Part shown: piece after piece, positions 10,305 through 19,924 of the stretch
Layout of the letters: every line of letters begins with the position of its first letter
How positions within the stretch are numbered: position 1 is the stretch's first letter
NCBI GenBank assembly: GCA_017887095.1
Contig: JAGHIT010000048.1
Span: 73,253-135,720 of the forward strand
Origin: Clostridia bacterium
GTDB taxonomy: Bacteria; Bacillota; Clostridia; Christensenellales; Borkfalkiaceae
Direction of reading: 5' to 3'
Length of the DNA stretch: 62,468 bases
The notes under the pieces: model-generated
Told to the model about the DNA's origin: nothing
Databases searched by the model: none
Seen by the model: the letters and a program-made list of their open reading frames with translations, nothing else
Translations under genes and position numbers: made by a program

Positions 10305-11515
10305 GTTCTGTAATCTCCGTTGATCTTCACATAGTCATAGGTGAGGTCGCAGCCCCAGGCCGTCGCCTCACAATCGCCGTCCTTGCAGTCCACCGCAATG
10401 ACGATCTCCTTTTCCGAGAGTACCTTTTTTGCCTCTTCTTCGGAAAAGGGCACGCCCCTTCCGTTTTCGCAGACAAGAATACTGCCCGCAACAGACGTGA
10501 ACACGACCTCGATCTTGTCCACATCGAGATCCGCCCCTGCGTAGCCGAGTGCACACAGCACCCTTCCCCAGTTGGCGTCCGCGCCGAACATCGCCGCCTT
10601 GACGAGGTTGGAGTTGATGACCGACTTGGCAGCCAGCCTTGCGTCCCGCTTGGTCTTTGCGCCCTTGACGCGGCACTCGATGAGTTTGGTCGCCCCCTCG
10701 CCGTCGGAAGCAAGCTTTCTGCACATTGCCGTCGTCACGGCGTGCAATACCGCGCAGAAGGTCTTATAGTCCTCATTCTCCTCGGTGATCGCGGCGTTTC
10801 CCGCCAGCCCGCTCGCAAGAATCGCGAGCGTATCGTTGGTGGAGGTATCGCGGTCGACGGAGAGCATGTTGAGCGAATCGCAAACGTCCGCAGAGATTGC
10901 CTTTTGCAGCATGGCGGGGCTGATCGCCGCATCCGTCGTGATGAACATGAGCATGGTCGCCATGTTGGGACAGATCATGCCGACGCCCTTGCAGATCGCG
11001 CCCATTCTGCACGTCACGCCGTCCAGCTCAAAGGAGAACGCGATCTCCTTTCTGACGGTGTCCGTCGTCATGATCGCTTCTGCCGCCGCGCCGCTGTTGT
11101 CGCCAAGCCCCTTTGTAAGCTCCTCCATGCCGCCCGCGATGGGATCGATGGAGAGCGTCTGACCGATGACGCCCGTGCTCGCCACGATGACGTCGCCCGC
11201 CGCAATACCCGTGTGCTGTTCGACGAGCGCGCACATTGCCTCGGCGATCTCCACGCCGTTCGCGTTACAGGTATTGGCGTTACCGCTGTTGACAATGACC
11301 GCCTGCGCATAGCCGTCCGCGACGTTCTTCTGCGTCACGAGGATGGGCGCACCCTTGACGAGGTTGGTCGTGTACACGCACGCCGCCGCGCAACGCACGT
11401 CCGAGACGATGAGCGCCAAATCCTTCTTTCCTTTGTTTTTGCGGATCCCGCAATGTACGCCGTTGGCGCGGAATCCTTTGGGCGCGCATACGCCGCCCGA
11501 AATCTGCTGTACCAT
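10301..11515 (-). CDS. argJ: bifunctional ornithine acetyltransferase/N-acetylglutamate synthase
   Basis: Start MVQQISGGVCAPKGFRANGV; KGVGMICPNMATMLMFITTDA autocleavage region. Confidence 0.94.
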   Translation of the reverse strand: MVQQISGGVCAPKGFRANGVHCGIRKNKGKKDLALIVSDVRCAAACVYTTNLVKGAPILVTQKNVADGYAQAVIVNSGNANTCNANGVEIAEAMCALVEQHTGIAAGDVIVASTGVIGQTLSIDPIAGGMEELTKGLGDNSGAAAEAIMTTDTVRKEIAFSFELDGVTCRMGAICKGVGMICPNMATMLMFITTDAAISPAMLQKAISADVCDSLNMLSVDRDTSTNDTLAILASGLAGNAAITEENEDYKTFCAVLHAVTTAMCRKLASDGEGATKLIECRVKGAKTKRDARLAAKSVINSNLVKAAMFGADANWGRVLCALGYAGADLDVDKIEVVFTSVAGSILVCENGRGVPFSEEEAKKVLSEKEIVIAVDCKDGDCEATAWGCDLTYDYVKINGDYRT

Positions 11516-11540
11516 ATATCTCACTATCCTTACGATTATA

Positions 11541-12464
11541 TCACAAAGAAAGGCATTCGTCAAGCCCAAGCGCAAGATTCATGTTCTGAATCGCTGCCCC
11601 CGAGGCGCCTTTTCCCAAATTATCAAAGCGCGCCGTCAACAAAATCTGCCGTTCGTTGCCGTTGACGAGCAGTTCCATGCGATTGGTGCCGTTCAAAAGA
11701 TTTGCCGAGACGTACCCGCTCGGCTCCTCGCCCACCGTCACGAAATGTGCGCCCGCATAGTGCGCGCGAAGGAGTTCTGTTACGTCCGTGACGCTCACCT
11801 TTTGGGCGAGCATGTCGACAAAGAGCGGGACGTTGACCGTCATGCCGCAGTAATAGTCGCACACATAGGGATTGAAGACTGGCGTCCGCGTCAGACCGCA
11901 CACCGCCTGCATCTCGGGCAGGTGCTTGTGCGCGAGCGTGAGCGCATACAGGCGGGGCGTATCGTAGTTGGCGGGACGGTCTTCTGCCTCGTACTCCGCG
12001 ATCCCCTTCTTGCCCGCCCCCGAATAGCCGCTGACGGCATGGCAGACGAGCGGATAGTCCTTTGGAAGAACGCCAGCCGCGACGAGCGGATAGACGAGCG
12101 CGAGAAATCCCGAGGCATAGCAGCCAGGATTTGCGATGCGCTTGCCGTTCACGATCGCCGCGCGGTGCCCTGCGGAGAGTTCGGGAAAGCCGTATGCCCA
12201 GCCGGGCGAGGTGCGGTGCGCCGTTGAAGCGTCAATGACGACCGTATTCTCGTTTTCGACCAGCCCGACCGCCTCGCGCGCCGCGTCGTCAGGCAAGCAC
12301 AAAAACACGGCATCCGCTCCGTTGATGGCGTCCCTGCGCGCCGCGACATCCTTGCGCAGCTGCTCGGGCAGCGCGATGAGAGAGATGTCCTCCCGTTTTC
12401 CCAGCATTTCACGAATGCGGAGACCGGTGGTCCCCGCACTTCCGTCAATAAATACTTTGATCAT
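11541..12464 (-). CDS. argC: N-acetyl-gamma-glutamyl-phosphate reductase (type 2 ArgC)
   Basis: MIKVFIDGSAGTTGLRIREML..., NPGCYASGFLALVYPLV. Confidence 0.94.
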   Translation of the reverse strand: MIKVFIDGSAGTTGLRIREMLGKREDISLIALPEQLRKDVAARRDAINGADAVFLCLPDDAAREAVGLVENENTVVIDASTAHRTSPGWAYGFPELSAGHRAAIVNGKRIANPGCYASGFLALVYPLVAAGVLPKDYPLVCHAVSGYSGAGKKGIAEYEAEDRPANYDTPRLYALTLAHKHLPEMQAVCGLTRTPVFNPYVCDYYCGMTVNVPLFVDMLAQKVSVTDVTELLRAHYAGAHFVTVGEEPSGYVSANLLNGTNRMELLVNGNERQILLTARFDNLGKGASGAAIQNMNLALGLDECLSL

Positions 12465-12467
12465 GTT

Positions 12468-13697
12468 TTACTTGAGTTTCTTTGCGTCCAGCATCGCCTT
12501 GACCTTGAGGGGAAGCCCGAACAGGTTGATGAAGCCCTCCGCGTCCTTCTGCGAGTACGCGCCGCCGTCGTCCGAGAAGGTCGCGATGTCCTCGCTGTAG
12601 AGGGAGTTGGGTGAGGTGATGCCCGCGCTCGTGACATTGCCCTTGTAGATGCGCAGCTTGACATCGCCCGTGACCGTCTCCTGCGTTTTGGTCACAAACG
12701 CGGAGAGCGCCTCGCGAAGGGGCGTGAACCACTGCCCGTCATACACCATTTCGCCGAACTTGATCGCGATCATCTGCTTGTAGTGCATTGTCGCCTTGTC
12801 GAGCGTGATCGTCTCCAGCAGCCTGTGTGCCTCATAGAGAATGGTGCCGCCGGGCGTCTCGTACACACCGCGCGACTTCATGCCGACGAGGCGGTTTTCA
12901 ACGAGGTCCGCCAGCCCGACGCCGTTTTCGCCGCCGATCTTGTTGAGCGTCTCGACGATCTCGACCGCGCCCATTTCCCTGCCGTCGATCGCGGTGGGAA
13001 CGCCCTTTTCAAAATGGATGCTCACATAGGTGGGCTTGTCGGGCGCCTGCATGGGAGAAACGCCCATTTCCAGGAAACCCTCTTTTTCATACTGCGGCTC
13101 GTTGGCGGGATCCTCCAGATCCAGCCCCTCGTGCGAGAGGTGCCAAAGGTTCTTGTCCTTGGAATAGTTGGTCTCACGGTTGATCTTGAGAGGAATGTTG
13201 TGCGCCTCAGCGTATTCGATCTCTTCTTCGCGGCTCTTGATGTTCCAGATCCTCCAGGGCGCGATGATGGTCATTTCGGGCGCGAACGCCTTGATGGTCA
13301 GCTCGAAGCGCACCTGATCATTGCCCTTTCCGGTACAGCCGTGGCAGATGGCATCCGCCCCCTCTTTCTTCGCGATATCCACGATCGCCTTTGCGATGAC
13401 GGGGCGCGCGAACGACGTGCCGAGCAGATATTTATCCTCATAGACGGCACCCGCCTGCATGGTCGGGAAGATATAGTCCTCAACGAACTCCTTCTTCAAA
13501 TCAAGCACATACAGCTTGGATGCGCCCGTCTTTTTTGCCTTCTCCTCCAAACCGTCCAGCTCGGTTCCCTGCCCGACATCACCCGACACCGCGATCACTT
13601 CGCAGTTGTCGTAGTTCTCTTTCAGCCACGGGATGATGATGGACGTATCCAGTCCGCCCGAATATGCAAGAACGACTTTTTTGATCTTCTTTTCCAT
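12468..13697 (-). CDS. argG: argininosuccinate synthase
   Basis: [40 protein letters not shown]. Confidence 0.96.
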   Translation of the reverse strand: MEKKIKKVVLAYSGGLDTSIIIPWLKENYDNCEVIAVSGDVGQGTELDGLEEKAKKTGASKLYVLDLKKEFVEDYIFPTMQAGAVYEDKYLLGTSFARPVIAKAIVDIAKKEGADAICHGCTGKGNDQVRFELTIKAFAPEMTIIAPWRIWNIKSREEEIEYAEAHNIPLKINRETNYSKDKNLWHLSHEGLDLEDPANEPQYEKEGFLEMGVSPMQAPDKPTYVSIHFEKGVPTAIDGREMGAVEIVETLNKIGGENGVGLADLVENRLVGMKSRGVYETPGGTILYEAHRLLETITLDKATMHYKQMIAIKFGEMVYDGQWFTPLREALSAFVTKTQETVTGDVKLRIYKGNVTSAGITSPNSLYSEDIATFSDDGGAYSQKDAEGFINLFGLPLKVKAMLDAKKLK

Positions 13698-13730
13698 GTT
13701 GAATTCCTCTCTCGGATTTTTTCATACGAC

Positions 13731-13759
13731 ATTATACAAACGACGGGAATGCAAGTCAA
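13731..13759 (-). promoter_or_regulatory. sigma-A type promoter of the arg cluster (TTGACT-17-TATAAT)
   Basis: Reverse strand TTGACT(N17)TATAAT, ~35 nt upstream of the argG start. Confidence 0.8.
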
Positions 13760-13817
13760 GCATTTGCACCCCCGTTCTTGAAATAATTTGATTAAATTTT
13801 GCATATTTATTCTATAA

Positions 13818-13844
13818 TATGAATATATTCATTGAATATTCATT
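13818..13844. promoter_or_regulatory. ARG-box-like tandem palindromes (candidate ArgR/AhrC operator)
   Basis: ATATGAATATATTCATTGAATATTCATT: two adjacent TGAAT/ATTCA palindromes upstream of argG; half-site spacing differs from the canonical ARG box. Confidence 0.4.
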
Positions 13845-13856
13845 GATTTTTGTATA

Positions 13857-14327
13857 TTAATCATCTTTATGCACATCATCTATTGCCGGATAGAAGGCTC
13901 GAAGATCCTCCTTGGAAAATGCCGTTTCGTATCGCTTGGTAAACGGAACATGCGTGTAAAAGATAAAAGAATCCTGAGAGTCATGCGTCCGGAAGGTTGC
14001 GACATATTTTCCGTTCTTTGCCTTGAGCCCGACACATCCGCCGTTCACGTCATATGAAAAAGTCTTACGCTTGGTCGTAAGATGAACGACCTGATCGTTG
14101 ATCTCCAATTTTATGACTGTACCCATTGAAACATACATCGCATAATAGCCGTATATAACGAGGTATACAATGATCACCGCAGGGAGAATAAACCAAAATG
14201 CCGCATATCCCAAAAACGCAAAGACGGCGCACACCATCATCACAGGAAAGGCAAAACAACTGAAAATCACAAACGCTTTCTTAACGAGCTTCACATATTT
14301 TTCAAGAAGAGGCGGTTTTCGTATCAT
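13857..14327 (-). CDS. hypothetical membrane protein
   Basis: 156-aa ORF with two strong TM segments. Confidence 0.7.
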   Translation of the reverse strand: MIRKPPLLEKYVKLVKKAFVIFSCFAFPVMMVCAVFAFLGYAAFWFILPAVIIVYLVIYGYYAMYVSMGTVIKLEINDQVVHLTTKRKTFSYDVNGGCVGLKAKNGKYVATFRTHDSQDSFIFYTHVPFTKRYETAFSKEDLRAFYPAIDDVHKDD

Positions 14328-14377
14328 AAAATCTCCTATACCCTATTTCAAACACCGCAGTCAGGCGGACACGACCT

Positions 14378-15109
14378 TCATGCGAACCAGACGCGGAACT
14401 GTGTGAGCGTCTCTCCGTTGCAGCGCACTTCGCAGACTGCGCCGTCCTGCACATCTTCGCGCACGAGAGAAAGCTCGCATCCGGGCTTTGCCTGTTTGCC
14501 GTAGGTGATCTGAAACGCCCTGATCTGCCGCGCACGCAGTTCGTCCATCGTAAAGCAATCAAAAAAGAAGTCCGCATACTTAGTATTGTTTGCATGCAAA
14601 TAGTGATCGCAATGACTGACACCCAAACGCATACGATAGACCTCTCTCCCGTCCTTGACATGCGGAATCTTCCATGTCGGCGGCTGTACCGATTTTACGG
14701 CGCGGTACGGACAACTTACATGCGCCTCCCCCATTGCCTCAGGCGGAAGCAACGAGAAATTTTGCAGATCGACCAGACACCAGCGTGAAGCGATCGCAGC
14801 GACTTCCTCCTCTTCCACCAGCGCACGATAGTGGCGCTCAAAAAAGACATGACGAGGCGGAAGCGGCCATGTCTGCATTGTGATGCGCTCCCCCAGCATG
14901 ACGGGGCGCCTGAATTCGCAATAGCTGTTGACGATAATAAATCCGTAACCCTTGGGCTTTAAATCGGCGTAGCCGAAACCAAGCTCGTCCGCACTCGCCG
15001 TTGCGGATTCCTGTGCAAGATCAAGCAGCGCGGAAGGTTTCAGTTCATCCTTAAAATCAAAAAAAGAATAAGGCAAATAATAAGAAGTTGTATTGCAGTA
15101 ATCACTCAT
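14378..15109 (-). CDS. acyl-ACP thioesterase
   Basis: Double hot-dog fold thioesterase-like sequence: FDFKDELKPSALLDLAQESATASADELGFGYADLK... Confidence 0.85.
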   Translation of the reverse strand: MSDYCNTTSYYLPYSFFDFKDELKPSALLDLAQESATASADELGFGYADLKPKGYGFIIVNSYCEFRRPVMLGERITMQTWPLPPRHVFFERHYRALVEEEEVAAIASRWCLVDLQNFSLLPPEAMGEAHVSCPYRAVKSVQPPTWKIPHVKDGREVYRMRLGVSHCDHYLHANNTKYADFFFDCFTMDELRARQIRAFQITYGKQAKPGCELSLVREDVQDGAVCEVRCNGETLTQFRVWFA

Positions 15110-15161
15110 ACATATTCAGTATATCACTCGCACGCAGGAAAGTCAAACGGATTTTTGCCGA

Positions 15162-15881
15162 TCAGGGCGCATCCCCCAAAGACATTGCAGCAAGATATGC
15201 AAGCGTCCCCGCACAAATGGTTTCAGCGAGCCGTTGGCGGTATTCCTGCGTCAGAAGAAGCGCTTCGTCCGCGGCATTCGTCAGAAACCCGCACTCCACG
15301 ATGACGGAGGGATAATCGCTGCAATTCAACACATAATAATCGCCTTTTAATGCCTCATTTTTTCGGACACATTCCGGCATGGAATTGAGCGCTGTCTGAA
15401 TGGAACAGGCAAGCGTATGAGAGGAATCGCTCGTCTCACGGAAAAAAACCTGCGCACCGCGCCGCGACGACACCGGAAAAGAATTCTGGTGCACGGAAAT
15501 GACGGCGGCCGGCTCGCTCTCCGCGATGATCTGCGCACGCTTTTGCATATCACGCTTTTTATAGCCTGCCGTCGCCGCGCCGTACAGTCCCGCTTCCGTC
15601 GGACGCGTCTGCACGACGAGAAAACCCGCTTCCTCAAACTCTGCCTGCAATAATCTGGAGATCGAAAGATTGATATCGCTCTCTTTTGTCTTTGTCTTCA
15701 CCCCGACCACGCCGCCGTCTATGCCGCCGTGCCCCGCATCAATGACGATCGTCAGCCGTATGCTGACCGCCGCCGTCTGCACAAGAGCATAGAGGCATAC
15801 CCCAACGGTTACGGCAATGGAAAGCAAGATCGCCGCCGCTCCGAACAAAACACGATGACGATAGAAAAAACTTCTCTTCAT
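15162..15881 (-). CDS. N-acetylmuramoyl-L-alanine amidase (CwlD-like)
   Basis: Amidase_3 motifs: IVIDAGHGGIDGG, SVHQNSF, VIVECGFLTN. Confidence 0.88.
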   Translation of the reverse strand: MKRSFFYRHRVLFGAAAILLSIAVTVGVCLYALVQTAAVSIRLTIVIDAGHGGIDGGVVGVKTKTKESDINLSISRLLQAEFEEAGFLVVQTRPTEAGLYGAATAGYKKRDMQKRAQIIAESEPAAVISVHQNSFPVSSRRGAQVFFRETSDSSHTLACSIQTALNSMPECVRKNEALKGDYYVLNCSDYPSVIVECGFLTNAADEALLLTQEYRQRLAETICAGTLAYLAAMSLGDAP

Positions 15882-15928
15882 GCAGTTATTCTATGCGGAC
15901 GAGCCATATGAAATGCCCTAAAACATGC

Positions 15929-15956
15929 AAAAAGGACGGGAAGGTCCCCGTCCTTA
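15929..15956 (-). terminator. rho-independent terminator after hom
   Basis: AAGGACGGGgacctTCCCGTCCTTTTT on reverse strand. Confidence 0.85.
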
Positions 15957-15961
15957 CGAAA

Positions 15962-17245
15962 TTAAGAGATGACGCGCAGAACCGTCTCAACATGTCCGAC
16001 GCCTTCCAGCGCATTGATCTTCGCAACGGCACTGCGGACTGCAAGTTCCCGCGTCTCGTGCGTGATGAGCACAAGCGGCACTCTTCCGTCTATGCCGATA
16101 GGCTTTTGGATCATTTCAACAATAGACACATTGTTCCTGCCGAAAATCGCTGCGATCTTGGCAAGAATCCCCGCCCTGTCCTCTACCATGATACGCAGAT
16201 AATATGCGCTTTTGAAATCGCTGATGAATTTAGTATCTTTATCGGCACCGGCTGTATTTTTGAAGGTGGAATATTTATTCTCACTGTGCGTCGCCGCGTA
16301 AATAATGTCGGAGACGATCGCACTGCCCGTCGGAAGCGCTCCCGCTCCTCTTCCATACAACATGACGTCACCCACCGAGTCGCCCGTGAGATAAACGGCA
16401 TTGAAACTGTCATTGACGGCGGCAAGCGGATGACCCTGACGGACGAACGTGGGATGCACACGCACTTCGATGCCTGCATCCGATTGCTTGCCGATGGCGA
16501 GCAGCTTCAGAACATACCCGAGCGCCTTTCCGTCCAGAATGTCATCCTTGGAGATCCCCGTGATCCCCTCACGGTAAATTTTGGAAAACGGGACTTTTGT
16601 GTGGAACGCGAGCGAAGAAAGAATAGACAGCTTATATGCTGCGTCAAATCCCTCCACATCCGCCGTAGGATCCGCCTCGGCATAACCAAGTCTTTGCGCC
16701 TCTTTCAGGCATTCTTCGTACGAGGACCCCTCGTTTGTCATCTTGGTGAGGATGTAGTTGGTCGTCCCGTTGATGATACCCATCATCGAGGAAATTTTAT
16801 TGCCCTGCACACCGTCCAGAAGGGTGCGGATGATCGGCACGCCGCCCACGCAGCTCGCTTCGAAATAAAGCCCGGCGTTCTGACGCTTCGCCGCGCGCTC
16901 CAGCTCATGAGAATATTTGCAGAACAGCTCCTTATTGGAAGTAACGACCGTTTTGCCCGCATTGAGCGCCGCAAGCACGAACTCACGAGCCGCGGCAATG
17001 CCGCCGATCACTTCGACAACGATATTGACGTCGGGATTGGAAACGATCTCCGCTATATTGGAAGCGATCTTCTCTTCCGGAACACCGAGAGAGAGCGCGC
17101 GTTCCCGATTCAGTTCGAGTACACTTTCAACTACAATATCCACTCCCTGGGTCTTCTGATAAAATTCCCTGTGCTCCGTAAGGATCCGGTAAGTACCGCC
17201 TCCCACCACACCGAGACCGAGAATCGCAACACCGACTTTTTTCAT
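15962..17245 (-). CDS. hom: homoserine dehydrogenase (with ACT domain)
   Basis: VGVAILGLGVVGGGTYRIL, GGIAAAREFVLAALNAGKTVVTSNK, C-terminal ACT region. Confidence 0.94.
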   Translation of the reverse strand: MKKVGVAILGLGVVGGGTYRILTEHREFYQKTQGVDIVVESVLELNRERALSLGVPEEKIASNIAEIVSNPDVNIVVEVIGGIAAAREFVLAALNAGKTVVTSNKELFCKYSHELERAAKRQNAGLYFEASCVGGVPIIRTLLDGVQGNKISSMMGIINGTTNYILTKMTNEGSSYEECLKEAQRLGYAEADPTADVEGFDAAYKLSILSSLAFHTKVPFSKIYREGITGISKDDILDGKALGYVLKLLAIGKQSDAGIEVRVHPTFVRQGHPLAAVNDSFNAVYLTGDSVGDVMLYGRGAGALPTGSAIVSDIIYAATHSENKYSTFKNTAGADKDTKFISDFKSAYYLRIMVEDRAGILAKIAAIFGRNNVSIVEMIQKPIGIDGRVPLVLITHETRELAVRSAVAKINALEGVGHVETVLRVIS

Positions 17246-18030
17246 ACGACTTCCTCCGAACTGTTCAGATCATACAAATATTTTAACCCGTCAAGCGTGA
17301 GCATCCTGTCTATGACATCGATACAATCTGTTTCTTTGGCAATCGTCTCGGAAAAACCGCCCGTTGCCACAGTCAGCACATCGCTTGTCTTCAGTTCTTT
17401 CTTGATCTTTTTAACGATATATTGCACAAGCCCCGCAAATCCAAACACAATTCCTGCCTGCATATTGGTGACAGTATTGGTTGCAATGATGCTCTTGGGC
17501 GCTTCGATCTCCACGCGCGGAAGTTTGGCAGTACCGGAGACCAAACTGTCCAGCGCTCCTTTAATCCCCGGCGCAATGACGCCGCCGATAAACTCCCCAT
17601 CCGATCCAAGAATATTAAACGTCGTAGCCGTCCCGAAATCAATGACGATCATCGGCTTGCCGCATCCGTACTTTCTGAGAGCGGAGACGTTATTGACGAT
17701 GCGATCCGCCCCCACTTCGTGCGCATTGTCCACGCGCATTCTCAGTCCCGTTTTCATACCGGGCGCGATCTGCTTCGGCACGATATTGAAATAGACCCGA
17801 AGCATGTGCTCAATGGTATAGTCGAGCGAAGGCACGACGGAAGAAAAAATCCCGCCCTTGATTTCCATTGCCGATATATGGTTCACAGACAGCATATCCG
17901 TGATTTGCGCACCATACTCATCGGATGTGCGCTTTAGATCGGTAGATACGCGGAAAGAAACCCTTAATTCGCTCCTGTCAAATACGGCATATTTGATGTT
18001 GGTGTTTCCGACGTCGATGCAAAGAATCAT
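17242..18030 (-). CDS. coaX: type III pantothenate kinase
   Basis: MILCIDVGNTNIKYAVFD, NAHEVGADRIVNNVSAL, IDFGTATTFNIL. Confidence 0.93.
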   Translation of the reverse strand: MILCIDVGNTNIKYAVFDRSELRVSFRVSTDLKRTSDEYGAQITDMLSVNHISAMEIKGGIFSSVVPSLDYTIEHMLRVYFNIVPKQIAPGMKTGLRMRVDNAHEVGADRIVNNVSALRKYGCGKPMIVIDFGTATTFNILGSDGEFIGGVIAPGIKGALDSLVSGTAKLPRVEIEAPKSIIATNTVTNMQAGIVFGFAGLVQYIVKKIKKELKTSDVLTVATGGFSETIAKETDCIDVIDRMLTLDGLKYLYDLNSSEEVV

Positions 18031-18743
18031 GCTTTCCTCTTTTTCTTAAATCGTTTTTCCGCGACACGGATCACCGTGGAAAGCGCGGGCGCTAAAACAA
18101 GGTTAATTGCAAACTCAATAAAGAAATTGATTCCTACAAACGAAAAGATTATGATGCTGAATGCCGATGAAGCCGAACCGCCCGTTCCCAGCCACCAGTT
18201 TTCGATCGTTCCGCCGATACACAGGCAACCGAGGATAAACACGCCGGTGTTTACGATCGGCGCCGCCAAAGAAGCGGTAAATACGGCCGCTTTCCCGTTT
18301 TTCCCGGCAATCGCACGATACAGCAATCCGCTCACAAAACCCGCCGCCGTCGTCTTGATAATGCAAATGAGCGCAATCATCACGGGTTGTTCGAGAAACA
18401 GGACAGAAAATACGCCCTGCGCTCCCGCCGCCACCATGATGAGAATGACGATCCCGGAAACCAGTCCGAGAACCATTCCCGCAAAAGGACCCAGAAGGAT
18501 CGCGCCGAGCACAATGGGGAGCAGAGAAAAATTGAGCATCGCGCCGCTCGGGCCTACGGGGATCGCACTGCCCCAGACGAGCAGAATGATCTCCAATGCT
18601 ACGAGAACACCGAAATATGCGACCGATTTTGCGTTAAAAAAACGCCGACGCCGCGGTGTCCGGTCTTCGGCCGCCGCTTCCGCAGGAGAAGCCGCAGCAT
18701 CCGAAACGGATTCGGACGGATCCTGAATCTTGTGATATTTCAT
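18027..18743 (-). CDS. ECF transporter S component, probably pantothenate
   Basis: Multi-TM S-component-like protein (AMLNFSLLPIVLGAILLGPFAGMVLGLVSGIV); overlaps coaX by 4 nt. Confidence 0.75.
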   Translation of the reverse strand: MKYHKIQDPSESVSDAAASPAEAAAEDRTPRRRRFFNAKSVAYFGVLVALEIILLVWGSAIPVGPSGAMLNFSLLPIVLGAILLGPFAGMVLGLVSGIVILIMVAAGAQGVFSVLFLEQPVMIALICIIKTTAAGFVSGLLYRAIAGKNGKAAVFTASLAAPIVNTGVFILGCLCIGGTIENWWLGTGGSASSAFSIIIFSFVGINFFIEFAINLVLAPALSTVIRVAEKRFKKKRKA

Positions 18744-18862
18744 TGTTTTGCCTCCATCGGATTTGCATAAGCAATATCCGCAGAAAAATGTATTTTCGAA
18801 CTTCCCCGCGCAGATACAGCCGCATGCGTACCGTTCCGCCGTCTGACGGAAGTCCGTGTATC

Positions 18863-18891
18863 ATTATAGCAAACTTACCCTGATTTGGCAA
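18863..18891 (-). promoter_or_regulatory. promoter of ECF-coaX-hom operon (TTGCCA-17-TATAAT)
   Basis: Reverse strand TTGCCA(N17)TATAAT with ~110-nt leader. Confidence 0.75.
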
Positions 18892-19071
18892 CCAAATGGA
18901 CCGCAAGTCGGGCAAAAAGATTTGCAAAACCACGCATCGTGCTCGCTACAGAAGCACAAATACATGCAAAAACTCATAATATGTAACATAGACCGCAGAA
19001 ATATCGACCAATACATACCTGCGGCCGTCACCCGCAAGCGCATTGCGGAAATGCTGATAGGAGGAAAAACT

Positions 19072-19287
19072 ATGAATTGCTGTTTTGGCGGCAACAACTG
19101 TCTCTGGATTCTCATCATCCTGCTCATTCTCGGAACATGCGGAAACGTATTTTCTTCGAGCGTGTTCAAAGGATGCGGCTGGCCGATCCTTGCCGCGCTC
19201 GTATACTGCATGTGCAAGAACGGCACGCTTCAGTCGCTGGCTACCAGCGTCTGCGGCGGCGACAGCTGCGGCTGCGGCTGCAACTGA
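19072..19287 (+). CDS. small Cys-rich single-TM protein
   Basis: MNCCFGGNNCLWILIILLILGTCGN...CGGDSCGCGCN, 71 aa, 11 Cys; strong SD AGGAGG just upstream; longer ORF call has a spurious N-terminus. Confidence 0.7.
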   Translation: MNCCFGGNNCLWILIILLILGTCGNVFSSSVFKGCGWPILAALVYCMCKNGTLQSLATSVCGGDSCGCGCN

Positions 19288-19338
19288 CCCCGTGCGGCTG
19301 TGCCGCAAGTTTTGAATCCGATCATCGTACCATACTGC

Positions 19339-19375
19339 AAAAGCCGTCCGCATGGCTGCGGACGGCTTTCCCCTT
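19339..19375. terminator. terminator between convergent genes
   Basis: AAAAGCCGTCCGCatggcTGCGGACGGCTTTCCCC. Confidence 0.8.
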
Positions 19376-19384
19376 ATGAAACGT

Positions 19385-19915
19385 TCAATGTCTTCCCCGG
19401 ATATATTGCAGCATTGCGACGATAGTCTTTGCATCACGGATCTTGCCTTCGTCAATCATTGCAAGAACCTCATTCACAGGGATATACTCCACATTGAGGA
19501 ATTCCCCTTCGTCCAGATGCTGTTCCCCCGGATGCACGCCCATAGCCTCAAAAATATATATTTTTTCATTGGTATACCCCGGCGTCGGATAGAGCACAAA
19601 CATGCACCTGAGCGAATCGGCACAAAGCCCCGTTTCTTCCTCCAATTCCCGTTTTGCCGCAAGCAAGGGATCTTCCCCCGCATCGAGTTTCCCGGCAGGG
19701 ATCTCGTACATTTCTTCCTGATAAGCGTAACGGAACTGCTTGACGAGCGCAACCTTCCCATCTCTGACACACAGAACAGACGCCCCGCCCGGATGCTCGA
19801 TCACCTCTCTCTTGCAAGGTTTCCCATCCGGAAGCACGGCATCGTCGCAGCGCAGATTGATAATCTTTCCCCTGTAAATGAAATTTTTTCTTACAGTTGT
19901 TTCGGTAAGCTTCAT
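19385..19915 (-). CDS. NUDIX hydrolase (ADP-ribose pyrophosphatase-like)
   Basis: Nudix box GKLDAGEDPLLAAKRELEEETGL. Confidence 0.9.
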   Translation of the reverse strand: MKLTETTVRKNFIYRGKIINLRCDDAVLPDGKPCKREVIEHPGGASVLCVRDGKVALVKQFRYAYQEEMYEIPAGKLDAGEDPLLAAKRELEEETGLCADSLRCMFVLYPTPGYTNEKIYIFEAMGVHPGEQHLDEGEFLNVEYIPVNEVLAMIDEGKIRDAKTIVAMLQYIRGRH

Positions 19916-19924
19916 AACTCCTCC

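Noticed and set aside
10286-12227. Plus-strand ORFs of 459 and 294 aa opposite argJ/argC
   Set aside because: Antisense shadows; Arg/His-rich composition typical of reverse reading of GC-rich codons.
15893-17794. 633-aa plus-strand ORF antisense to hom and coaX
   Set aside because: Shadow ORF; crosses the hom terminator and two real genes, translation not protein-like.
18856-19071. N-terminal extension of the 143-aa ORF upstream of the Cys-rich protein
   Set aside because: No RBS at the upstream ATG; strong AGGAGG precedes the internal ATG at 19072.
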